Both the position numbers and the translations under genes were made by a program. A stretch of 64,000 bases of DNA from Algoriphagus halophilus (GTDB lineage: Bacteria > Bacteroidota > Bacteroidia > Cytophagales > Cyclobacteriaceae). The DNA lies in assembly GCF_900129785.1 (NCBI RefSeq), contig NZ_FSRC01000001.1, positions 62,001 to 126,000 on the forward strand, written 5' to 3'. Every line of letters starts with the position of its first letter. Position 1 is the stretch's first letter. Positions 35,886 to 45,008 of this stretch are shown here, piece after piece. Below the pieces are notes generated by a model. It had not been told where the DNA came from and did not search any database. It was given only the letters and a program-made list of their open reading frames with translations.

Positions 35886-36647
35886 TTATCCTTTAGTTTC
35901 AGTGTCCACAGCTTTTTTAGCTTCTTCCTCTTCAGAAAGTTTAGCTTCTTCTTTGTCCTTCTTTCTTTCTGAAAGACCTTCTTCGATAGCTGCACCAAAC
36001 GCTTTCACTAGCAAGGATACGGATTTGAATGCATCGTCATTGGCAGGGATTGGGAAATCAACCTCGTTCGGGTTAGAGTTCGTATCAACCAATGCGAAAA
36101 CAGGGATACCAAGCTTCTTTGCTTCAGCAATTGCAATGTGTTCTCTCTTGATGTCAACAATGAAAAGTGCTGCTGGAAGTCTGCTCAAGTCTGAGATACC
36201 ACCAAGTACATCTTCCATTTTGTCTTTTTGACGGGAGATCATCAAGCGCTCTTTCTTAGCTAAGTTAGTATAAGACTCTTCCTTCATCAATTTGTCCAAA
36301 CCGGACATTTTCTTCAATGATTTACGGATAGTGGCGAAGTTGGTCAACATACCACCTAACCATCTTTCGGTTACATAAGGCATGTTAAGACGCTGAGCTT
36401 CTGCTGCCACTAGGTCTTTTGCTTGTTTCTTTGTAGCTACGAACATCACTTTTTTGCCTGAGCGTACTACTTGCTTGATTGCGTTAGATGCTTCGTCGAG
36501 GCAAGCAAGCGTTTTATTTAGATCGATGATGTGGATACCATTTTTCTCCATGAAAATGTATGGAGCCATTCTTGGATCCCACTTTCTCGTCAAGTGTCCG
36601 AAGTGAACACCAGCATCTAGTAAGTCTTTATATTCTAATTTGGCCAT
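35886..36647 (-). CDS. rpsB: 30S ribosomal protein S2
   Basis: A 253-residue S2 protein. It shows the conserved N-terminus (LLDAGVHFGHLTRKWDPRMAPYIF), VATKKQAKDLVAAEA, RWLGGMLTNFATI, LFIVDIKREHIAIAEAKKLGIPVFALVDTNSNP and a charged Lys/Glu-rich tail. It lies 33 bp after rpsI in the same direction and before tsf; the order is the normal bacterial one. Confidence 0.97.
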   Translation of the reverse strand: MAKLEYKDLLDAGVHFGHLTRKWDPRMAPYIFMEKNGIHIIDLNKTLACLDEASNAIKQVVRSGKKVMFVATKKQAKDLVAAEAQRLNMPYVTERWLGGMLTNFATIRKSLKKMSGLDKLMKEESYTNLAKKERLMISRQKDKMEDVLGGISDLSRLPAALFIVDIKREHIAIAEAKKLGIPVFALVDTNSNPNEVDFPIPANDDAFKSVSLLVKAFGAAIEEGLSERKKDKEEAKLSEEEEAKKAVDTETKG

Positions 36648-36680
36648 AATAATATTTTTATAAAAGGAAGAACTTCCGGA

Positions 36681-37067
36681 TTAACGTTTAGAGAACTGGA
36701 ATTTTCTTCTTGCTTTTCTACGTCCTGGCTTCTTACGTTCAACCATTCTAGGGTCACGAGTCAAGAAACCTTCTTTTTTCAATGCTGGTCTGTGCTCTTC
36801 GTCAAATTGACATAAAGCTCTAGAGATAGCCATACGAGCAGCTTCCGCTTGCCCTTTGATGCCACCACCGTCTACATTGATCTTAATATCATAATTACCC
36901 TCCACGCCAACAAGAGCCAATGGCTGCTTCACAACGATCTGGTGAAGATCAAATGGGAAGTAAACTTCGATTGACTGATTGTTTACGGAGATTTGACCGC
37001 TTCCTGGAGCCATGTAAATTCTGGCTACAGAGGTCTTTCTTCTACCGATTGTATTGATCATTTCCAT
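36681..37067 (-). CDS. rpsI: 30S ribosomal protein S9
   Basis: A 128-residue S9 protein with INTIGRRKTSVARIYM at the start, GGGIKGQAEAARMAISRAL in the middle and the basic C-terminal tail ending KFQFSKR that reaches the P-site tRNA. Ten bp after rplM. Confidence 0.97.
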   Translation of the reverse strand: MEMINTIGRRKTSVARIYMAPGSGQISVNNQSIEVYFPFDLHQIVVKQPLALVGVEGNYDIKINVDGGGIKGQAEAARMAISRALCQFDEEHRPALKKEGFLTRDPRMVERKKPGRRKARRKFQFSKR

Positions 37068-37077
37068 GATTTAGCGA

Positions 37078-37521
37078 TTAAAGAGTGATAGTTTTAGGCT
37101 GCTGTGCTTCGTGCGGATGTTCAGATCCGTTATACACGTACAAGTTGCCGTATAATTTTCTTCCTAATCTATTCTTAGGTAGCATGCCTCTTACAGCTTT
37201 CTCAACCAAGATAGAAGCAGACTTGTCCTTCAATAACCTTGGTGTAGAAATGCGTTGTCCTCCTGGGTATCCAGTGTGTCTCACATAAACTTTGGAGTTC
37301 CACTTATCACCAGTCAAACGGACTTTGTCTGCGTTGATTACGATGACATTGTCACCACAATCCACGTGAGGAGTAAAGCTTGGCTTTGTCTTACCTCTTA
37401 AGATTTTTGCGACCTCACTTGCCAATCTACCCAAAACTGCAGCTTGGGCATCCACTACGACCCATTGCTTTTCTACAGTCGCGGCATTGGCTGATACGGT
37501 CTTATAGCTCAAAGTATCCAC
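37078..37521 (-). CDS. rplM: 50S ribosomal protein L13
   Basis: A 147-residue L13 protein: KQWVVVDAQAAVLGRLASEVAKILRGK, GDNVIVINADKVRLTG, YVRHTGYPGG and GMLPKNRLGRKLY are conserved landmarks. It is the first gene of the operon and has the clearest promoter in the window 57-88 bp upstream. Confidence 0.97.
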   Translation of the reverse strand: MDTLSYKTVSANAATVEKQWVVVDAQAAVLGRLASEVAKILRGKTKPSFTPHVDCGDNVIVINADKVRLTGDKWNSKVYVRHTGYPGGQRISTPRLLKDKSASILVEKAVRGMLPKNRLGRKLYGNLYVYNGSEHPHEAQQPKTITL

Positions 37522-37577
37522 TGTGTAACTGTTTAATTTTTAGCTTGTTAAATTTATTTCACCCTCAAAAAGGGACA

Positions 37578-37609
37578 CAAAGATAGAAGTATTTTATTTT
37601 TCATGCAAA
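37578..37609 (-). promoter_or_regulatory. Bacteroidota primary-sigma promoter of rplM operon
   Basis: On the minus strand, TTTG (37609-37606), a 20-bp spacer, then TATCTTTG (37585-37578) matches TTTG-N19-21-TAnnTTTG fully. The predicted start would give a 5' leader of about 50 nt before rplM. Confidence 0.85.
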
Positions 37610-37704
37610 ATATTTTGAATACTAAGTCCTAATTTTCATTGGCTTAGCCCAAAATCCCCTTCTAGAGATCGATTTTCCATACTTTTTATTTTGAATTAGT
37701 TGGG

Positions 37705-38415
37705 TTAAGCGGTTTTAGCTAATTGTTTGACCAATACCTGAAAATCTTTCGGGTAAGGTGCTTCAATTTTCAGCTTTTTACCATCCAATCCCTCAAATCC
37801 AATAGAAAAGGCATGGAGAGAAACCCGCTGCATGATAGGTAACTCTTCTGTGTCCTTCTTAAGATTGAATCGGCGCTTGAGTGAAGAAAGTAATAAAGGC
37901 TTGCCTCCATATAAAGTGTCCCCACATATTGGTGACTTCAGGTAAGCCAAATGAACACGGATCTGATGCAATCTGCCCGTGACAGGTTTGCATTCTACCA
38001 ACGTATGCGCATAATATGTTTTCAACGTATTGAAATAGGTCTGCGCAGGCTTTCCATCTTTAGTGACTTTGGCGATTCCTTTTTTAGTAGCGGCCAGGTT
38101 TCGATCTACCAGTTCATTCTGGAAATCCTTAATCCCTTCCACTACCGCATGATAGACTTTGTCCACTTTTCTGTTTTCAAACTGAATAGCCAAATGCCTG
38201 TAGGCCTCCGGATTCTTGGCAATCACCAGGCAGCCTGACGTTTCCTTGTCCAGTCGATGGCACAGTTGGGCATCGGGAGTGTGTGCCTTGGCAAGGTCAA
38301 GTATGTTCTGCGCTTCGTGCCGATCGTCTAAGCTCGATAGGTACGGTGGTTTGTTGATTACCAGGTAATCCGCATTTTCAAACAGAATAAGTTTTTGAAA
38401 ATCAATTTTCTTCAT
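37705..38415 (-). CDS. RluA-family pseudouridine synthase
   Basis: A 236-residue rRNA/tRNA uridine isomerase. The catalytic Asp56 is in HRLDKETSGCLVIAKN; the KPVTGRLHQIRVHLAYLKSPICGD segment is the second family block. There is no N-terminal S4 domain, so it is closer to RluA/RluC-core or TruC-like members. The modified position cannot be told from sequence. It has its own -7 candidate at 38444-38451. Confidence 0.9.
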   Translation of the reverse strand: MKKIDFQKLILFENADYLVINKPPYLSSLDDRHEAQNILDLAKAHTPDAQLCHRLDKETSGCLVIAKNPEAYRHLAIQFENRKVDKVYHAVVEGIKDFQNELVDRNLAATKKGIAKVTKDGKPAQTYFNTLKTYYAHTLVECKPVTGRLHQIRVHLAYLKSPICGDTLYGGKPLLLSSLKRRFNLKKDTEELPIMQRVSLHAFSIGFEGLDGKKLKIEAPYPKDFQVLVKQLAKTA

Positions 38416-38443
38416 GGATTCTCCTGCCTCTTCAAAGAGGGTG

Positions 38444-38451
38444 CAAAAGTA
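38444..38451 (-). promoter_or_regulatory. candidate -7 element of pseudouridine synthase gene
   Basis: TACTTTTG on the minus strand, 29 bp upstream of the start codon; no good -33 partner is present. Confidence 0.4.
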
Positions 38452-38492
38452 GGTAAAAAAAAGTAGGTAAAAAATTTACATCCAATTAATAT

Positions 38493-39569
38493 TTAGTCAG
38501 TTGAAGACTTCTCTTTATCGGATGCTGAATTGGTCTTGACATAAGGAAGTGAAAAACTAAATATCGACCCCTTGCCCACCGTGGAGCTCACAGATATTTT
38601 GCTTTTATGTCCTTCTAGAATATGCTTGACAATTGCCAAGCCCAGACCGGTTCCGCCCTCTTTTTTGGATCGGCTTTTTTCGACTCGATAGAATCGCTCG
38701 AAGATTCGCTTGAGGTCCTCAGGCGGGATTCCTTGTCCATCATCCTTGATGTCCACCTGAATACTGTTCTTGCTAGTCTTCAACGTTACCTTAACCTCTC
38801 CTTTATTATTATTGTATTTGACAGCATTGAAAATCAGGTTTTGGCAAACCCGATAAATTTTTTGCCTGTCAGCGGTCGTAATGTAATTTTTGCCTTCCTC
38901 GTAATTGAATTTGATCTCCACATCTCTTTTGGAGGCTTTATGTTCCAATTGATCGATTACTTCCAGGATGAGATCCTTTAAATCAAATTGGGTAAAGGTG
39001 AATTTAATCACTCCGCTTTCCATTTGGTTTAGAGTTAATAAATCCTGAACCAATACATCCAAGGAATCCAAACTCTTTGCGGCACGTTTCAGAAATTTCA
39101 TCCGCACCTGCTTATCATCAATAGCTCCATCCAATAACGTGAGAATATATCCTTGGGTAGCAAAAATCGGGGTTTTTAATTCGTGGGAAATATCTGCAAT
39201 GAACTCCCTTCGAAACGCCTCGTTTTTTTGAAGGGTTTCGATTTCCTTCTGCTTGGTCAAGGCATAGGAGTTGATCACCTTATTGATTCTCCGTAAAGGA
39301 GAAATGGAGGATTTTGAATATTTGTCGCTGATTTCGGAAAAATCCTTCTTTTGTATTTTTTCCAATAAGGAATAGATATTTCCGATCTCCTTAAAGACTA
39401 GAAATTCAAATGTAATATTGGTCAATAAATAGGCAACAGAGAAAGAGATGGCCCCAGCCACCAGCAAGATGGTGGTGTCGACTGCATTTAATAAGGATAG
39501 AAATGCAACGACCATCGCAGAGATGGCCAATGCAAGAATTAACGCAATACCCCGGGAATTAGTTAGCAT
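38493..39569 (-). CDS. sensor histidine kinase (PhoR-like)
   Basis: A 358-residue inner-membrane kinase with two close transmembrane helices at about 7-28 and 32-54, so only a very short periplasmic loop. A HAMP-like linker leads to HisKA with phospho-acceptor His129 in FIADISHELKTP, and HATPase_c with N box (IFNAVKYN), G1 (DDGQGIP), F box (IFERFYR) and G2 (GGTGLGLAI). The minimal sensor suggests sensing in the membrane or through partners. One bp separates it from the response regulator gene, with the regulator translated first. Confidence 0.94.
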   Translation of the reverse strand: MLTNSRGIALILALAISAMVVAFLSLLNAVDTTILLVAGAISFSVAYLLTNITFEFLVFKEIGNIYSLLEKIQKKDFSEISDKYSKSSISPLRRINKVINSYALTKQKEIETLQKNEAFRREFIADISHELKTPIFATQGYILTLLDGAIDDKQVRMKFLKRAAKSLDSLDVLVQDLLTLNQMESGVIKFTFTQFDLKDLILEVIDQLEHKASKRDVEIKFNYEEGKNYITTADRQKIYRVCQNLIFNAVKYNNNKGEVKVTLKTSKNSIQVDIKDDGQGIPPEDLKRIFERFYRVEKSRSKKEGGTGLGLAIVKHILEGHKSKISVSSTVGKGSIFSFSLPYVKTNSASDKEKSSTD

Positions 39570-39570
39570 A

Positions 39571-40260
39571 TTAGCCTAGGTCGAACTTGTATCCTACTCC
39601 TTTTACAGTAGTGATATAGTCCTCTCCAATTTTTTCTCTGACTTTTCGGATATGTACGTCCACGGTTCTTGCGAGAACAAACACATCTGCTCCCCAGATA
39701 TTTTGAAGAAGTTCATCTCTACTAAAAACCATATTAGGGTTTTTAGCTAGGAAATACAATAATTCAAATTCCTTCTTCGGTAAGGTGATGGTTTTTCCCG
39801 ATTTATCGATCGTATAACTTCCTCTATCAATTATCAAATCTTTGATTTTGATCTGAGTTTGTTCTTGTTCTTTTTTGGATTCTCTCCTGAATAAGGCCGC
39901 AATCCTACTCATCAAGGCTCTAGGCTTTATAGGTTTGGTGATGTAGTCATCTGCCCCCACATCAAATGCAGCCACTTCTGAATATTCTTCCATTCGGGCA
40001 GTCAAGAAGATGACAAATGCATTTTTTAACTCGGGAATTTGACGAATCTGTAAACAGGTCTCCACGCCATCTTGCCCTGGCATCATGATGTCCAAAAGAA
40101 TGACATCCGGTAAAAATTTGGATGCTACCTTCACCGCCTTAATTCCATCTTCCGCAGTAGCCACTTCGTAGCCTTCTTTTTGCAAATTGTATTTTAGGAT
40201 TTCTACAATGTCTGGCTCATCATCTACTACGAGAACTTTTATCTTTTGCTTATCGCTCAT
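39571..40260 (-). CDS. OmpR/PhoB-family response regulator
   Basis: A 229-residue regulator from ATG 40260; an ATG 57 bp upstream would add a leader not found in the family. The receiver domain has the acidic pair in VVDDEP and phospho-acceptor Asp57 in LLDIMMPGQDG, Thr in FLTAR and Lys in ITKPIKPRAL. The winged-helix DNA-binding domain spans about 130-228 (ELLYFLAKNPNMVFSRDELLQNIWG, then VDVHIRKVREKIG). It is paired with the kinase downstream. Phosphate control is possible but not shown by context. Confidence 0.95.
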   Translation of the reverse strand: MSDKQKIKVLVVDDEPDIVEILKYNLQKEGYEVATAEDGIKAVKVASKFLPDVILLDIMMPGQDGVETCLQIRQIPELKNAFVIFLTARMEEYSEVAAFDVGADDYITKPIKPRALMSRIAALFRRESKKEQEQTQIKIKDLIIDRGSYTIDKSGKTITLPKKEFELLYFLAKNPNMVFSRDELLQNIWGADVFVLARTVDVHIRKVREKIGEDYITTVKGVGYKFDLG

Positions 40261-40411
40261 GCTAGCATTTCTTAATAATTCGCTTAAAAATAAGGAATAT
40301 TTGAAGATTGAAGCCAAATAAAAAGCGGGATATGGTAGCGCTTTTTTAGGTTTCCAATGATTTATTCTGTTTTCAAAAGGAGAGGTTAAGCAAAGGTTAA
40401 GCGAATCTTAC

Positions 40412-41203
40412 TTAATTGTTTCTTAATCCCTTTGCATTGATGATGTCAAAATTCAATGACCCTAAAAATAGATTGGCCTTAATTTTAACAGGGATTTTAT
40501 TCTGATCCTTAGTAACCCATACTTTTACTGGATACTCTCCTCGAAACAATTTGTTTTTGGGGAGTTGGGGAGAGAATATATAAGTCTCTTTCTCACCAAT
40601 TTCGGTTTCCAGCTTTTCAGTGCCCTCATATATTAACTTTATGTTATATATCTCTTTGTCAAAGAAACCTTTGATTAAAATCGTTTCTCCAGGCTTGAGC
40701 TTTCTTAAATCCAGTGTTCTTAAATAGTAAAATCCACTGACCAAATCCTGGACTGTTCCTGGCAAATCATATTCTTTCACGCTCTTGAGCGTCCTGTTAT
40801 CCTTTTCATAGAGTTCTACCAATGCTTTATTATTGGCTTGGTCAAAGTACACTTTTTCATGTTTCCTGTACTTTCCCTCTTCGATATGTCTATACGATAC
40901 GGAAGGTTGAATGGTATTGGTATCCAAGTAGGTTCCCCAATTGTCATTGACTCTTCCGAAAATCGTAGCGGCTCCTTTGGTCTTTCCATACACGTCTATT
41001 TTATAATGGGGACGGTTGTTTTGGGTCTGGGAACGTCTATTGATTTGCAACTTCGCATCCGCAAGATTCAGCCATCCATAGCTCACTTCAAAGTTGAGCT
41101 CCTCACCAAAAGTGAAGGCCTCATTTAATGGGTATTGTTGGGAAAATGAATTGGAACTCCACAGAATTAGGATCAAGAAAAAAATTCCGGATAGTTTTCT
41201 CAT
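40412..41203 (-). CDS. DUF3108 family exported protein
   Basis: A 263-residue protein with a signal peptide (MRKLSGIFFLILILWSSNSFSQ) from the ATG at 41203; the longer frame upstream lacks a signal and overlaps the recA promoter region. The body (FTFGEELNFEVSYGWLNLADAKLQI, then YDLPGTVQDLVSGFYYLRTLDL and KVWVTKDQNKIPVKI) is the DUF3108 pattern, a lipocalin-like beta protein of unknown function in the periplasm. Divergent from recA. Confidence 0.82.
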   Translation of the reverse strand: MRKLSGIFFLILILWSSNSFSQQYPLNEAFTFGEELNFEVSYGWLNLADAKLQINRRSQTQNNRPHYKIDVYGKTKGAATIFGRVNDNWGTYLDTNTIQPSVSYRHIEEGKYRKHEKVYFDQANNKALVELYEKDNRTLKSVKEYDLPGTVQDLVSGFYYLRTLDLRKLKPGETILIKGFFDKEIYNIKLIYEGTEKLETEIGEKETYIFSPQLPKNKLFRGEYPVKVWVTKDQNKIPVKIKANLFLGSLNFDIINAKGLRNN

Positions 41204-41320
41204 AAATTTTATTGACAATACCTGACAAAAAATAAGTTTTTCATAAGGTATTACGGAAAAAAGCGTCGTTTGGTGAATAAAATTACGAATTTGCCCATCG
41301 AAAACAATGGCTGATCCTTC

Positions 41321-41352
41321 TTTGGTTATCGCATGTTGTTTAACTAAATTCA
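41321..41352 (+). promoter_or_regulatory. candidate recA promoter
   Basis: TTTG (41321-41324), 20-bp spacer, then TAAATTCA (41345-41352), a partial match to TAnnTTTG, 29 bp before the recA ATG. No LexA-type palindrome was seen. Confidence 0.35.
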
Positions 41353-41380
41353 CCTACAATAGATTCTTAAAATAAAACTC

Positions 41381-42403
41381 ATGAGTAATAACGCAGAAAA
41401 ACTAAAAGCGCTCCAACTTACCATTGATAAATTGGAGAAAACCTATGGAAAAGGTACTGTGATGAAGCTTAGCGACAACAAAGTACTGGATATTCCTGCT
41501 ATTTCCACGGGCTCTCTAGGACTGGATATGGCGCTAGGTGTGGGAGGGATTCCGCGTGGCCGGGTGATCGAAATTTATGGACCGGAATCTTCTGGTAAAA
41601 CCACACTCACCATGCATTGTATCGCCGAAGCCCAAAAGGCCGGAGGTTTAGCTGCGTTTATTGATGCTGAACATGCATTCGACAAAACCTATGCCGAAAA
41701 ATTGGGGATTGACACAGAAAACTTGTTGATTTCCCAACCTGACAATGGGGAACAAGCCTTGGAAATTGCCGAACATTTAATTCGTTCTGGCGCCATCGAC
41801 ATCATCGTAATTGACTCTGTTGCTGCCTTGGTTCCCAAGGGAGAGCTGGAAGGGGACATGGGAGATTCCAAAATGGGATTGCAAGCTAGATTAATGTCTC
41901 AAGCCTTGAGAAAATTAACTGGAGCGATCAATAAAACAGGATGTTCCTGTATCTTCATTAACCAGCTGAGAGAGAAAATCGGGGTGATGTTTGGGAATCC
42001 TGAAACCACAACTGGGGGTAATGCATTGAAATTCTATGCCTCTGTCAGATTGGATATCCGTAGAATCGGCCAAATCAAAGAAAGCGCTGACAATATTTTA
42101 GGAAACCGTACCAGAGTGAAGGTGGTGAAAAACAAAGTTGCTCCTCCTTTCAAAGTCGTAGAATTTGATATCATGTATGGTCAAGGGATATCAAAAGTGG
42201 GAGAGATCATCGACCTGGGTGTAGAGTTCGATATTATTAAGAAGGCAGGTTCCTGGTTCTCCTACAATGGAGAAAAGCTGGGACAGGGAAGAGATTCTGT
42301 GAAGAACCTTCTTTTGGATAATCCTGAGTTAATGGAAGAATTGGAAGTGAAAATTAAAGCAGCAGCAGGATTAGGAGCGGTCGCTGAAGAAATAAAAGAA
42401 TAA
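41381..42403 (+). CDS. recA: recombinase A
   Basis: DNA strand-exchange ATPase, 340 residues. Walker A GPESSGKT (67-74), Walker [11 protein letters not shown], the L1/L2 DNA-binding loops ([49 protein letters not shown]) and the C-terminal domain with [21 protein letters not shown] are all intact. Monocistronic with a terminator directly downstream. Confidence 0.98.
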   Translation: MSNNAEKLKALQLTIDKLEKTYGKGTVMKLSDNKVLDIPAISTGSLGLDMALGVGGIPRGRVIEIYGPESSGKTTLTMHCIAEAQKAGGLAAFIDAEHAFDKTYAEKLGIDTENLLISQPDNGEQALEIAEHLIRSGAIDIIVIDSVAALVPKGELEGDMGDSKMGLQARLMSQALRKLTGAINKTGCSCIFINQLREKIGVMFGNPETTTGGNALKFYASVRLDIRRIGQIKESADNILGNRTRVKVVKNKVAPPFKVVEFDIMYGQGISKVGEIIDLGVEFDIIKKAGSWFSYNGEKLGQGRDSVKNLLLDNPELMEELEVKIKAAAGLGAVAEEIKE

Positions 42404-42424
42404 GTGAATACTATTCGTGAAATG

Positions 42425-42458
42425 AAAAAGGGAAGCGTCAAGCCTCCCTTTTTTTTTG
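42425..42458. terminator. terminator between recA and permease gene
   Basis: AAAAAGGGA pairs with TCCCTTTTT, with a short GC/GC inner pair; long T-run on the plus strand and A-run on the other side serve both convergent genes. Confidence 0.85.
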
Positions 42459-42475
42459 TCTTATAATTAATATTC

Positions 42476-43723
42476 TTACGTCGTTCTGATGGCTTCCACA
42501 GGATCCATTCTGGCAGCAAGTGTAGCTGGAACAATCCCGGAAACTACCCCAATAATGGAGGAGACACCCAGGCCAAGCACAATATTTTTAAAGGATAAAA
42601 TCAGCTCCAAACTACCCAGCTGAATAAAGCTCAGGCCAAACACGATCAAGATTCCGGTGGCCCCTCCAATTAAACTTAGAAAGACCGATTCAAAAAGAAA
42701 TTGGAATAGAATAAAGTAGTTTTTGGCACCCAAAGATTTTTGAATACCGATGATATTGGTTCGCTCCCTGACTGACACAAACATGATATTTGCGATTCCA
42801 AATCCTCCGACCAATATGGAGAATCCTCCAATCACCCAGCCTGCAATGGAAATTACATCGAATATAGAGCCGATGGCATTTTGAATAAACTCAGTCTTAT
42901 TCAAGGCGAAGTTATCCTCTTCAGTAGGTTTCAGACCTCTTTTGGCTCTGACTAATCCTGTTAATTCATTTTCCAAAGCTACCAAACCGATATCATCTTC
43001 TTTTCCTTTTGCGGCTATGGTCGGTTCAATTCCATTTTTCCCGGTGTAAAACATTTTACTGAATGCTCCATATGGAATCACGCAAGCCTCGTCTTTGGAT
43101 GGTGCATCAAAAAGTCCTTCGCCTTCCTCTTCAAAAACTCCAATGACGGTGAACTTGATTCCTTTGATCTTTATTTCCTTTCCTAAAATCGGGAGGTTAG
43201 GGTACAGGGTATTGGCAATTTTTCTACCTACGATGGCCAGGTTTCTGGAAGCGTTGATCTCAGACTCCAAGAAAAATCTCCCTTCTTCCAAAGGTAGGTC
43301 ATAAACGTCAGGGTAGGTGTATTCCACTCCGGTCAACTGCATACCTTGATACGCATTACTGCCTGCCTGAACTGTAGTGCTGGCAGACGCAGAAATAGTA
43401 ACCGCTTCAGCGGATTTTAAACGCTCTTGAAGAAAACGATATTCAGAGAGGGTTCCCGGAGGTCTCCGGAAATATTTCCACCAAGGGTAGTCCTGAGGTC
43501 CGCTGGCAAAAGGAAAACGATCCACCCGCATCACGTTGGTTCCCAAAAACGAAAAAGAAGATTTAATATTATTCTCTAAAGAATCTACTAAAGTAAATAC
43601 AGCGATGATGGCAAAGATGCCGATCGTAACCCCTAATAGAGAGAGGATAGTTCTAGTTATATTGGCTTTTAAGGCAGTTAATGCGAACCGAAAACTCTCC
43701 CAAGTCAATTGGAAAAAGAGCAT
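42476..43723 (-). CDS. MacB/FtsX-type ABC transporter permease
   Basis: A 415-residue inner-membrane protein with one N-terminal helix (about 22-45), a MacB_PCD periplasmic domain (about 50-285, GLFDAPSKDEACVIPYGAF) and three C-terminal helices from about 290 (SILVGGFGIANIMFVSVRERTNIIGIQKSLGAK). This is the mechanotransmission fold of MacB/LolC-type exporters. No ABC ATPase or adaptor gene is adjacent, so it must pair with an ATPase encoded elsewhere. Cargo is unknown. Confidence 0.92.
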   Translation of the reverse strand: MLFFQLTWESFRFALTALKANITRTILSLLGVTIGIFAIIAVFTLVDSLENNIKSSFSFLGTNVMRVDRFPFASGPQDYPWWKYFRRPPGTLSEYRFLQERLKSAEAVTISASASTTVQAGSNAYQGMQLTGVEYTYPDVYDLPLEEGRFFLESEINASRNLAIVGRKIANTLYPNLPILGKEIKIKGIKFTVIGVFEEEGEGLFDAPSKDEACVIPYGAFSKMFYTGKNGIEPTIAAKGKEDDIGLVALENELTGLVRAKRGLKPTEEDNFALNKTEFIQNAIGSIFDVISIAGWVIGGFSILVGGFGIANIMFVSVRERTNIIGIQKSLGAKNYFILFQFLFESVFLSLIGGATGILIVFGLSFIQLGSLELILSFKNIVLGLGVSSIIGVVSGIVPATLAARMDPVEAIRTT

Positions 43724-43783
43724 GTTTAATATAGTTGGTTAAAACAATTTGTTAAGATAGCTGAAATTGGGCATTATTGTTAT

Positions 43784-43791
43784 TATCTTTG
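43784..43791 (+). promoter_or_regulatory. candidate -7 element of queA promoter
   Basis: TATCTTTG is a full TAnnTTTG match, 59 bp upstream of the queA ATG. A TTTG at the right spacing is absent. Confidence 0.45.
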
Positions 43792-43849
43792 CATTTTTTA
43801 GAGTTAATCTAAAATAAACAAATCAAGCTCAGACTACTAAAGCTTTCCT

Positions 43850-44899
43850 ATGAAATTATCGGATTTCAAATTTGACGTTCCAAAAAAACTGGTTTCCCTT
43901 TATCCAACTGAAAACAGAGACGAATCCCGTCTGATGGTATTGCACCGCGACACAGGGAAAATCGAACACAGAGTTTTCAAAGATATCGTAGAATACTTCG
44001 GTGAAGGTGATGTTTTCGTCACCAACGACACCAAAGTATTTCCTGCCAGATTGTACGGAAACAAAGAAAAAACAGGTGCAGAAATCGAAGTTTTCTTATT
44101 GAGAGAACTGAATTCTGAACTGAGACTTTGGGATGTCCTAGTGGATCCTGCTCGAAAAATCAGAGTAGGAAATAAATTGTACTTTGGAGATTCTGACCTC
44201 GTGGCAGAAGTCATTGACAATACGACTTCCAGAGGAAGAACTATCCGTTTCCTTTTTGATGGAACGGAAGAAGAATTCCATAAGACCATTGATTCTTTAG
44301 GTGAAACTCCTTTGTTGAAAGAGTTTATCGAAAGAAAAGTAGAAGCAGAAGATAGAGAAAGATATCAAACTGTATTTGCAAAGAATGTAGGAGCGGTGGC
44401 AGCACCTACTGCAGGTTTGCACTTTACCCCACATTTATTGAAGAGATTAGAACTTCAAGGAGTAGACGTAACTCCGATTACCTTACACGTGGGATTGGGT
44501 ACTTTCCGCCAAGTTGATGTGGAAGATTTGACCAAACATAAAATGGATTCAGAGAATTACAGCATTCCTGAGGAGACTGTAGCTTTGGTAAACAGAGCGT
44601 TGGATGAGAAAAAACGCGTAGTGGCTGTAGGTACTACTTCTTTGAAGACGGTAGAATCCTCCGTAACTGCGAATGGCAGATTGAAAGCTAGCGCAGGATG
44701 GACAGATAAATTCATCATTCCTCCTTACGAATTCAAAATTGCAAATGCACTAATCACTAACTTCCATTTACCTGAGTCTACCTTGTTGATGACTGCATCA
44801 GCATTCGGAGGTTATGATTTGGTGATGAAAGCATATAAAGAAGCCATCAAGGAAAAATATCGCTTCTTCTCTTACGGAGATGCCATGTTGATCCTCTAA
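43850..44899 (+). CDS. queA: S-adenosylmethionine:tRNA ribosyltransferase-isomerase
   Basis: Enzyme of queuosine synthesis that transfers the ribosyl part of SAM to preQ1 in tRNA, giving epoxyqueuosine. The 349 residues carry family blocks [60 protein letters not shown] and [18 protein letters not shown]. Length is normal. It ends in a good terminator before ispD. Confidence 0.96.
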   Translation: MKLSDFKFDVPKKLVSLYPTENRDESRLMVLHRDTGKIEHRVFKDIVEYFGEGDVFVTNDTKVFPARLYGNKEKTGAEIEVFLLRELNSELRLWDVLVDPARKIRVGNKLYFGDSDLVAEVIDNTTSRGRTIRFLFDGTEEEFHKTIDSLGETPLLKEFIERKVEAEDRERYQTVFAKNVGAVAAPTAGLHFTPHLLKRLELQGVDVTPITLHVGLGTFRQVDVEDLTKHKMDSENYSIPEETVALVNRALDEKKRVVAVGTTSLKTVESSVTANGRLKASAGWTDKFIIPPYEFKIANALITNFHLPESTLLMTASAFGGYDLVMKAYKEAIKEKYRFFSYGDAMLIL

Positions 44900-44906
44900 T
44901 AAATTG

Positions 44907-44931
44907 AAAGCTCCCCTTGGGAGCTTTTTTT
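44907..44931 (+). terminator. intrinsic terminator after queA
   Basis: AAAGCTCCC pairs with GGGAGCTTT across a CTT loop, followed by a T-run. Confidence 0.9.
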
Positions 44932-44984
44932 ATTTCTTGATGGTTTGATAATTTGCAGTGAAAATCTAATCGGACAGATTTAGA

Positions 44985-44992
44985 TACTTTTG
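44985..44992 (+). promoter_or_regulatory. candidate -7 element of ispD promoter
   Basis: TACTTTTG matches TAnnTTTG, 17 bp upstream of the ispD ATG; the -33 half is not clear. Confidence 0.45.
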
Positions 44993-45008
44993 TCACAAAA
45001 TTCACAAA

